A stretch of 25,682 nucleotides of DNA from Cerioporus squamosus (lineage: Eukaryota > Basidiomycota > Agaricomycetes > Polyporales > Polyporaceae), in contig JABYQS010000389.1 in assembly GCA_022592435.1 (NCBI GenBank), positions 1 to 25,682 of the forward strand, given 5' to 3'. Position numbers and translations under genes: made by a program. This document shows, one piece after another, positions 17,958 to 25,682 of this stretch. The notes under the pieces are model-generated. The model searched no databases. It was not told the DNA's origin and saw only the letters and a list, made by a program, of their open reading frames with translations. The stretch's first letter is position 1, and every line of letters starts with the position of its first letter.

Positions 17958-20591
17958 ATGTCTCCCATCCAGTTCAAGTTCTCTAAGCCCCCCGATGGTC
18001 TTGTCCGCCGTGTCACTTTCCCGGAGAAGCCCTCCTGGATGTACTCGCCGCCAGATTGAAGCTTTGTACGACATCCCCGTTCCCAGCATTGGCGTCTCGT
18101 ACGTTGATAACGACGGAGACGAGGTCACCCTCAGCTCCGAAGAAGAGCTGCAGGACTTCTACCAGTCCGCTGCTCAGCAGAGGGACGACGGTACGCTCAA
18201 CCTCGTCAAGTTCACCGTGCGCGACCTCGATGCTCTCGCAACGATAAGCCCCTTCCTGAGACTCCCCGCACTACCTCTGCCATGAACTATCGTAACACCT
18301 TGGGCCGCTCTGCGCCCGTCCTCTTTGAGATGGAGGTCGACGACGGGTGGCAGCCCATCCCGTCCGGCGCTTCGACTCTGATCGGCCCCATGCGTTTCGT
18401 TGAGGTCCTCGATAGTGATGCGAGCGACTCGCAGTTCAACAAGAGGGTCCGGGATGACAGCTCCTTCACCACCGAAACCACCAACACCCCTCCCTGAGAT
18501 CATCCCCACGCCCAACACAGAGAAGGGCAAGGAACGAGCCCGTTCGGCGGACCTGCGCTCGCGCACTCCCGACACCGTCTCGTCCACCTCGTCTGTCGTC
18601 GGCGAGGAGTCGGGCCCGAAGCATCCCATCCATGTTGTCTCTATGCGCAGTAGGGGCGGCAGCCGTAGCCGTACTTCCACGGCCCTCGCGCCCCGCACTC
18701 CCACCCCCAAGGCCAGGACTCCCAACCCGGCGGACCAGTCGTCGGGCGCAGATGACCCGCCCTCCCTGATCTCGACAACATGTCTTCCCAGCCTAACATT
18801 GCCAACGACGTCGCTGAGCTTTTTGCCAACCTCTCCACCATCCTTGCGTCCCCACCCGGAGCTCTCCGAGGGAATTCGCAATGTCGTCCGCAATGTATCC
18901 AACGGTACGTACTGGCAGTCCCACCGCGAGCAGGTCGCGCGCGCTGCCGAGGAGGTTCGTCGAAGCGCCATCCTCAGCGCGGACGAGCTCCGTCAAGTCG
19001 CCAACGACGGCAGGCGTGCTGCCGAGGACGCCGCTGGCCGCAGGGTTGCGGACGCCATTGGTAACGTTATTAGGGTCATTGCGGACATCAACATCGCAGG
19101 TGCGCAGGCTGGAGAGCAAGCGCAGCAAGCTGCCGGCGAGCCAATCACCCTCTACTCCCCTGCGTGAGAGGCCCTTCGGTCACGGGTTGGGCCAGCACCT
19201 GTGGGGTGACGGTTGGGAAGGATTCGGTGGTCGCGGCCGAGGCGGAGGCCCCCGTGGTCGCGGAGGAAGCTTCCGCGGCCGAGGAGGGTTTGGTCGTGGC
19301 GGCCGCCGTCCTGGGGCTCTTTCGGTTCGCACTGGGACGAAAGTGGGCCTTTCTCAGGAATGCCGCCCCCGCCTCCTGGCTTTGGTTCGTTCCAACCCCT
19401 CCTGGCCCTCCTCCTCCTCCGGGCCCTCCCCCGGTTCCTCCGCCGCCGCCGCCTGGCCCATTTGGGCATCATCATTCCGGACACTTCCCTTTCGACAACA
19501 GTCCTGCGGGACCGCCGCCTCCCTTCCGTGGCCCTTTTGGTCCTCACCACCGCGCGGGTTCCTTCCCCATGGTGATAATCCCGCCGGACAACCTCCGTCT
19601 CGTCGTGGTCACTTCGGTGGACCGCCATCCTTTGGACCACCTCACATGCATCATGGTCCGCACGACTGGGATTTTGAGGATGATCCGTTCACCATGAGTG
19701 GTGGCTGGCACGGCCGTCACCATCACGACTGGGCCGACACCGTCCCCGGTCTTCCTCCTGTCCCCCCACCCCGACCCAACGCCAGCGCGGAGGGCGCGGA
19801 AGTGACGATGTATGGCATCACATCCACGGAATCCCCTGATGCCGCCAGGAAGGCTTTCCAGGCTGCGAAGGAAGCCTATATCGACTGAGAAGGAGAGATA
19901 TCGTCGCCTGCGCGAGGGAGCGCAAGAAGCGCCGGATGAACGTCTCGACAGACAGGTGCGTGGGCATGTTTCGTGGGCGGATACCGTGGCGGCATGCGTG
20001 CTGACCGTCGTCTTCGCTTTCTCCTCAGTGAGATGAAGGACCCCAGACGACAGTCCCATCACCCCGCGAGATGCCCAGGAACCCGCAGTTCGCCCGGTCG
20101 GCGAGCCTTCGACTGCCGCTCCTCAAGACAAACCGGCTCAGGAAGAACCTCAGATCGTCAGCAACGCTCGCGGTCCGTTCCCCCAGCTCGAGCTCTACAG
20201 CGTTCCCCGTAGGTCCCATACCATACACAGCAGCGGCCACAGTCATCACCGCCGTGACGGATCATGGGGCACGTTCGGCTCTGGTGTGAGCACCCATGCT
20301 GGTCGCGCCGCCGCGGCCGACTCCATCGTGCGACGCCTTGATGATGTACGTATTTCTTATTGTTCGCCGTGTTGGAAGGACCCTGGCTGACTTGCTTTGT
20401 TCCGCAGATGGGCTTCACCATCGACTAAGTACCCAGTTCTGGCCTCGGAGGTCGAGTCCCGCGTTCCGCGTCATGGTGAGGTGAGCAAGGAGCGCGAGGA
20501 CTCCATCGTGACCGACATCGTCGAGGACCTCCTCCAGACGTCACCTGTCCGTGAGCCGGAGGCTTCGGGCTCAGGCACCCGCGCCAACTGA
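17958..20591 (+). CDS. PB1-domain protein with Arg-Gly/Pro/His-rich middle and UBA-like C terminus, many frame breaks
   Basis: The protein can be followed in short stretches across all three frames, about 830 residues. Residues 1-85 form a PB1 domain: IQFKFSKPPDG with a basic cluster, ALYDIPVPSIGVSY, then the acidic OPCA-type motif DNDGDEVTLSSEEEL. EVDDGWQPIPSG follows, which has the form of an Atg8-interacting motif (acidic residues, then WxxI). Then come a Ser/Pro-rich acidic linker, an Ala/Arg-rich helical stretch (EQVARAAEEVRRSA), RG repeats (GGRGRGGGPRGRGG), polyproline and His-rich runs, and a charged helix. The last part, ADSIVRRLDDMGFTID ... SIVTDIVEDLLQ, resembles a UBA domain. Introns: 19956-20028 and 20346-20407. 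At least ten frame breaks occur (for example near 18037, 18054, 18238, 18460, 18765, 18855 and 19140), mostly in homopolymers. The layout recalls NBR1/p62-type autophagy adaptors, but no ZZ finger was seen; function is inference. Confidence 0.6.
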
Positions 20592-22278
20592 GCCGACGAC
20601 GCGGCTTCGAGCTCGCGGTCGTCAAGGACGTGTAAGATATGCGGCGACGTGCTGGTGTTGTGCCCTTGTTTAAGCTTCATTATCGGACGACGTGCTACAC
20701 GGCTCTCGTTGATCGTCAGGGTCTTCGTAGGTCGTGCTTTTCCTTCGTCTTCCACTCTATCTCTAGTGCTCCCATATCCCAGAAAACCCCTTTGCTTCTC
20801 GTATACGTAGGAAGGTAAGCGTCTTATATATGCTCAGAAAATTTGTTGTGTTGTACTGTACTCTTGTAGAATATATCGATATAAGTAGTGCTGTACTGCC
20901 AGAGCATATTGCGTGATAAGCGGGATGATCGAACGACTGACTACAGCATGGCGCTCGAAGGCAGGAACCTCTGCACTCAGGACAGACTAGTGAGAGCTGG
21001 TGAGTGTTGTGGGGGATCAGACAGAAGACTGGACAGTGTCCCTTGAGGATACCGGACAACCCGATGTGCCACTCGGTACTTGTTGGAAGCATCGCGATCG
21101 CAGCATGCTTATCTGTCGTCTTTTTCCATGAAGGCCGGCCGCTGTGAAGAAGCTTCGGACGGCGCGTGGGGGGGGTGGCGGGGTGTCCGCCATTCAACGG
21201 CCCGGGAAACCTCGCGTGAGTCTCATGGTAAGGATACCTCATGCATGCTATCACTGGCGATGAAGCTCCGAGGGCCCCGAGCCGCATACTTACCGTACCA
21301 AGTACAGGACGAAACGTCCCATGACATCAGTGAGTAGCCTCGGGCAATTAGGCCGCTACGGTACATGCAAGTCCAAGGAATTCGAGTCTTACTGCGTCCC
21401 GCCGGATGACCAAGGACTCTGCGGTACCTGCGTGCACTGCGCATGGTCTCCGAGCCAACGCATGGCATACCAGATCGTAGATGACAATGTGAAACGGCAT
21501 TTGGAAGTGACATGGCAGGCACAGTGGGTCCCAAAATGCTACTGTGCCACTCGGCAAAGAGACCCTGAGCTTCTAGCACGATAATCAGGTTCCGAAAAAT
21601 CCTCAGGCTGACGACTTACGGAGCGGCAGTCCATGCTGGCCAGGGCCGACCGGATTTCCCGATAGACGAGTATCCTAGGACGTTGCCATGTGCGATTTAT
21701 GTCATAAAGTCTAAGCTGGGTAGAGAACACCCTCGGTGAGTCGGCGACGTGGTGGACCTTATCGCACGATCTCCGGAGGAGGGCGCAAAGGAGAGCTGAG
21801 ACTCTGAAGAGGCGGGTTAGCCACAGAATCGAGGAGGCGGGTCGGGTGGCGTAGACCGCGTTCTTACTTGTCCTATTTAGTCCACACAACTTTGGCCCAA
21901 CGATCGCGGAACCAAACAAGGTCATGGGCGCCTAGTCCCGCCTCGGCCCGTCAACCATCCATTCCGTGCGTGTACTCGGCGACGCTGGTGTAAGTGTGAG
22001 TAGATTCGTTCCCACAGTTCCGACGGTGAATGTGATACTCACGAAAATTCTCTGCGGTTATTTCGCCCGCGTAAACCCGCCCAGCAGGTCCTTTTGCGGA
22101 CTCCTTTGTCCCGGCTGGCTCGAGGAGACAGTGTCCCCAACTCCCATAGACACACCAGGAGCCCTGTATGGGGGCGAGAGTTGCTGAATCCAGTGCTGTA
22201 GTAGCCTGAAACGCGTGTACCGCGTCAGATACAGGGATGACAATAGAGCGGTCCTGGCCGTACTTGCCCTACGGAGTG

Positions 22279-22286
22279 CATAAAAG
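22279..22286 (+). promoter_or_regulatory. TATA-like box before an unassigned transcript
   Basis: CATAAAAG, followed by a C/T-rich stretch about 25-35 bp downstream (around 22310). No long open frame starts nearby; see the intron-like unit at 22500-22559. Confidence 0.35.
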
Positions 22287-22499
22287 AGCCGAGACTTGAG
22301 CGTGTGGGGACATTCCATCTTCTGTGTCAAAGCGAGAAGAAAGGACTCAGCGCAAGAAAGCCACCGTTGGTCCTGGGCAGCCCAGGTGCGCAGTTGCTTC
22401 GAGCTCCGCCCTCGCTTACCCTCCTCCTACCTACCATCGGACCCCTGTCTCATCTGTGCTCAGCAACGCATCGTCGTGCAGCCGTTGTATTTGGAGACG

Positions 22500-22559
22500 G
22501 TGAGTGGATGAAAATAGAAGTGTTGAACTCCGGGCGATGGGACTAACGCGCGTTTAGCA
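22500..22559 (+). other. Intron-like unit, possible 5'-UTR or non-coding transcript
   Basis: GTGAGT donor, a perfect ACTAAC branch sequence and a TTTAGCAG acceptor give a 60 bp unit with all signals of the introns in this window. It may belong to an upstream leader of the F-box gene at 22838 or to a separate non-coding RNA. Confidence 0.45.
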
Positions 22560-22747
22560 GGAGGACCGCCCACAGAGGCAAACACGGACTGTTTGGTACG
22601 TCGCTTCACCCAGCTTTGACCGTCCTCCGCGACTCCGCGACTCAAAATCGATCGCCTCATCCATGCACTCCGCAACCCAGTACAAGGACATTGCTCCTTG
22701 GCCCCGAATAAGGTCGTCAAGTCTTCCATCCTGACCGCCCGGTGTCC

Positions 22748-22755
22748 TACATAAA
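22748..22755 (+). promoter_or_regulatory. TATA-like box of the F-box gene at 22838
   Basis: TACATAAA followed about 30 bp later by a C/T-rich leader; 83 bp before the ATG. Confidence 0.4.
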
Positions 22756-22837
22756 CCCCCTCGTCTGCCCCGGATCCTCACTATTCCTCGCACACCTCCT
22801 CGGCCAACCATCTAGCCTCCGCGCGTATCCGTGAATC

Positions 22838-24762
22838 ATGCTTCAGGTTCAGACGATATACTATAAGCCTCACATTGTCTATGGGTGCGCACATACGTCT
22901 TGGTTCATGATCCCTCGGATGCTGATGCCTGTTCGTCCAGGCCGTTTCCCGAGTTACAATGGCCGCTCGACAGGGTCTTCGCGCTCTGGTGGACCGACGA
23001 CGTCCTTCGGGAAAGTCTGCGTCAACTCCCGGATCCGAAGCTGCAACCCGAGAAGAGCGAGTTGGGTGAATTCCATGCCTGCGGCGGACGACATCCTGTT
23101 CCGGGCCGACACCCAGTATTCTCTGAAGGGCCGCCTGCGGATGATAGACATTCGCATCCGACAGCTCGAGGAACATCGTATGCAACTTGACCGTTACAGC
23201 TACGAAGTCTCGGGGGCCCTCTACCGCGCTCGTGTGTCGCGCAAGCTCATGCTGTGGCGGCACTTCCCTATCCGCCAGCTTCCTACGGAGATCCTCACCA
23301 CCATCTTCCGGTACGTCGTCTGGAGCGTGCCGGGTCCCTACGAAGCCAACTACAACACCCGACTATCCCTCACCGCGACCTGCAAGCACTTCCGCGAAGT
23401 CGCGATCGCAGACCAGAGCCTGTGGAACTCTGTTTGGTTCCTCGATGTCTACCCCTGGAAGCGTTCCCTCGCCTTCCTCGAGCGCGCAGGTAGCTCACCT
23501 CTGGACGTCCGTTTCGGCGATAAGGAGCACAGAATCAGACCGGGCAGGGAGTACCCCGACATGACCATCGAACAACTCGACTACCTCCTGAACGCCCTCC
23601 TCCCCAAGATCTCCCAAATCCGCATCCTTGTCGCGAGGTTCGAGTCCATCGAGCTGGTCGAGCACTTCATGAAGCGTTTCGCAGTTGCCGGTCCTCCTAC
23701 GCTCCTGGAACGGTACGAAGTCCATCGCACTTCTGTACCCTACCTGTGGCCGCTCGACAAGGCGGACAACCCCATCCCCATGAGCCTGTATCCGACCCCG
23801 AAGCTTCGTTGGATCTGCCTTGACGGCGTCGCGATTGATTTCACAAAGCTGCATCTGACGAACCTTCAGACGGTTGACCTCCGCCGGATGTGCGTTCAGT
23901 CTTGTCCCACCTCCTCGAGGTTCAGCGAGATGCTCGACGCGTCACCTGCGCTGTACAAACTCGCCCTCGACGCCTCCGGTCCGCGTTGGACGCAACGTCC
24001 CGTCGCAGGCGTCCGCCGCGTTGAGTTGCCCAATCTCGCGAGCTTCTGATCGGGGACGTGAGCTGCCTCTTCTCCATGTACATGCTCAGCCACCTCCACG
24101 CCCCGCGCGTCATGGCGCTCTCGCTCGTGCACCTTGGCGGACAGGACTACAGCCAGATGTTCGACATGATGACGGGTATGTTCCCCGAGCTGCAGCTGCT
24201 CTCGATCTTCACGCTGGAGCTCCCCAAGTCGGACGAGATCATGCGGAAGGCGGTGCAGTGGTTGGAGTCGATGCCGCAGATCAAGATGCTGAAGATCGTG
24301 GCCACGAAGCGGACCATCCTCGATGTCTTCTATCAGGACCCGACCCAGTACTGGACGGAGGCGCAGACGGAAGCCTACGTCCGCTCGTGGAAGGAGAAGC
24401 ACGGCGATCAGGAGGTCGCGCGGCCCGTCCTCTTACCGAACCTGGAGTTCCTGTACTTCAATAAACAGGATCCAGGGGACGAGATCGTCGCTCACGATGG
24501 GAAGGCAGGCGATTGGAGTACCTTTCAAGACAGCGTTCGCGCCCGACGCACACCTCAAGAACGTTCCTCCGGAGGAGCTCGAGAAGATCAAGAACAGCGT
24601 GGGGCCTTGGAGGTCATGGAGGGATTGAAGCCCTCGCCGGCTGAGTTGGACATTCACAGGGACATGGTTGGCACGGTGGATAAGAGCCTTCAGATCCAGG
24701 CCCCGTACTACATCCCGCCGAAGCCCGTCCCTCTCCCGGTTCGCCCTATGAACGCTCGGTGA
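22838..24762 (+). CDS. F-box protein of a basidiomycete family, with four frame breaks
   Basis: Exon 1 is 22838-22884 and exon 2 is 22941-24762, joined by a 56 bp GTGCGC...CCAG intron with a GCTGATG branch sequence; together about 620 residues. The N-terminal part reads PLDRVFALWWTDD and LPDPKLQPEKSELGEFH, then DDILFRADTQYSLKGRL and a heptad-like helix (IRQLEEHRMQLDRY). The F-box follows at about residues 125-175: RQLPTEILTTIFRYV, with ATCKHFREVA and SLWNSVWF. The rest has regularly spaced Leu-rich segments (LPKISQIRILVARF, KLRWICLDGV, NLQTVDLRRM, PRVMALSLVHLG, PELQLLSIFTLEL), which suggests a leucine-rich-repeat-like fold for substrate binding. Frame breaks lie near 23074, 24043, 24507 and 24602; the same protein resumes after each. 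Likely an SCF substrate receptor. It is not closely similar to the tandem pair at 9429-13931. Confidence 0.7.
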
Positions 24763-25051
24763 ACTGTAGCTCCGAATCGAAGTAATATGTGTATAAGATC
24801 TGTGTAGCATTCTTGCTTTATACTCGTACTAGTAGGCGTCAGACGACATGACATACCTTAGTAGATATTCCGTCTCTCTTGCAGCAACTTACACTCTTGG
24901 TTATGCTCGACTTGTCATAGCAGGCCTGGCTCCCCGTCCCTTGTTCCAGGACTCGGCTAGAGCTGTTACAGTTCAAGTTCGCCTGTTAGACGCCGATAAG
25001 CGCTGCGTCATGAGGAGGCGACGGAGGCACGTGAGGCGCGTTGTTTGGCTG

Positions 25052-25057
25052 TATATA
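25052..25057 (+). promoter_or_regulatory. TATA box of the homeodomain gene
   Basis: TATATA about 145 bp upstream of the ATG at 25198, with pyrimidine-rich leader sequence between (TCACCATCCCTCAAG). Confidence 0.45.
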
Positions 25058-25197
25058 CGCGTCTGGCAGATGTGAGACGCGGTTCGAGGTCGAACGGGTT
25101 GCCTTTGGTCAACTTACCGCTCCTCGCGCATGGCAAGACTCTCATAACCACTATCACCATCCCTCAAGACCTCGCTGCACGCGTCCATCTCGTCGAC

Positions 25198-25682
25198 ATG
25201 TCCGCTCCCTCTGTCCCCGACCATCTCCGCCTGCTCGTCCAACTCCCCAATGGCGGGCCCAGTCCGGCACACCGGTGCGCCCCCGCCCACGCGTCGACGT
25301 CTCGCGCCTTCGCAGACTAGCACACTGGTGTCCGTGTTCGAAGTCAAGACTCACCCATCAAGAGAGCGTGCGCTGCTCGCGGCGGAGCTTGGAATGTGCG
25401 CATACAAGGAACCTTTTCCGGTCGTGTTGGTATGCTGACCCCGTGCCTGCAGGGAGATGAAGGCCGTCAATTCCTGGTTCCAGAACAAGCGACGCAGCCT
25501 GAAGAAGACATGGCAAGGCATCGGTGGATGGTCGAAGGGCTCCTTGCCCGAAAACAAGCACGTACGTCCCATGGGAGGGCCGAAGACCTTGGCGCCAAAC
25601 GACTCTGCGCGCTCTCCTTGGACCATGTCGCGTCGTTGCGCGAGCTTCCATACAAACAGAAGAGCGCTGCGTCCTCACGGTG
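25198..25682 (+). CDS. Homeodomain transcription factor, 5' part, cut by the right edge
   Basis: Exon 1 starts at 25198 (SAPSVPDHLRLLVQLPNGG) and exon 2 at 25453 after a 57 bp intron (25396-25452, GTGCGC...TGCAG). Joined across the intron, the sequence reads LVSVFEVKTHPSR, ALLAAELGM|EMKAVNSWFQNKRRSLKK. This is the helix 2 and recognition helix of a homeodomain, with Trp, Phe, Asn and Arg of WFQNKRR at the DNA-contact positions. One frame break lies between about 25250 and 25300, because the ATG frame stops at 25318 while the homeodomain is in the next frame. A second is likely near 25580-25610, where a different frame reads more protein-like (LSLDHVASLREL). The homeodomain sits within the first 75 residues. 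Basidiomycete homeodomain proteins include mating-type HD1/HD2 and developmental regulators; nothing here tells which. Confidence 0.65.

Larger units (their letters stand above)
20592..22837. other. Long intergenic region, no convincing gene
   Basis: Frames of up to about 170 codons give no recognisable pattern on either strand. The first 280 bp after the PB1 gene are AT-richer and likely its 3' end. The block 22279-22600 looks transcribed (TATA-like box plus an intron-like unit) but carries no protein that could be recognised. The last 90 bp are the promoter and leader of the F-box gene at 22838. Confidence 0.5.

Noticed and set aside
20763..21287. A 174-codon minus-strand open frame downstream of the PB1 gene
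   Set aside because: No recognisable pattern; it overlaps the probable 3' end of the PB1 gene and low-complexity AT-rich sequence.

Overview
The window looks like a piece of a GC-rich filamentous basidiomycete genome, most likely an Agaricomycete and possibly a polypore. The grounds are the many 49-65 bp GT-AG introns, the very short exons, F-box and O-fucosyltransferase-like families that read like basidiomycete expansions, and TATA-type core promoters about 45-150 bp before start codons. No bacterial, viral or organellar genes were recognised, and no tRNA, rRNA or CRISPR array was seen.

Layout. 1-825 (minus): 5' part of a condensation/acyltransferase-like gene that runs off the left edge and has three frame breaks. 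About 846-5026: a 4 kb gene-poor stretch with only intron-like fragments. 5027-6485 (minus) and 7264-9101 (plus): a divergent pair, a GDP-sugar (GDP-fucose type) Golgi transporter and an O-fucosyltransferase-like type II membrane glycosyltransferase. 9429-11517 and 11902-13931 (plus): two tandem FBXO21-like F-box genes with the same five-exon architecture. 14340-15839 (minus): a ketopantoate-reductase-family gene, divergent from a D-xylose-reductase-like aldo-keto reductase at 15986-17575 (plus). 17958-20591 (plus): a PB1-domain protein with an Arg-Gly/Pro/His-rich middle and a UBA-like C terminus, possibly an autophagy or ubiquitin adaptor. 20592-22837: mostly empty, with one promoter-plus-intron-like block near 22280-22600. 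22838-24762 (plus): a third, unrelated F-box protein. 25198-25682 (plus): 5' part of a homeodomain gene cut by the right edge.

How the genes relate. The clearest functional pairing is the transporter, which would bring GDP-fucose (or a related GDP-sugar) into the Golgi, with the neighbouring fucosyltransferase-like enzyme that could use it. The two tandem F-box proteins probably arose by local duplication and would act as substrate receptors of SCF ubiquitin ligases. The two reductases share a short divergent promoter region, and both families use NADPH.

Sequence state. From 5027 to about 16940 every gene joins into a clean frame. The gene at the left edge and all genes from about 16950 rightwards carry one to more than ten single-base frame breaks, mostly in short homopolymers, while the protein similarity continues on both sides. 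This looks more like uncorrected base-calling or assembly error than old pseudogenes, but the sequence alone cannot decide. All family names rest on recognised sequence patterns; no database search was run.
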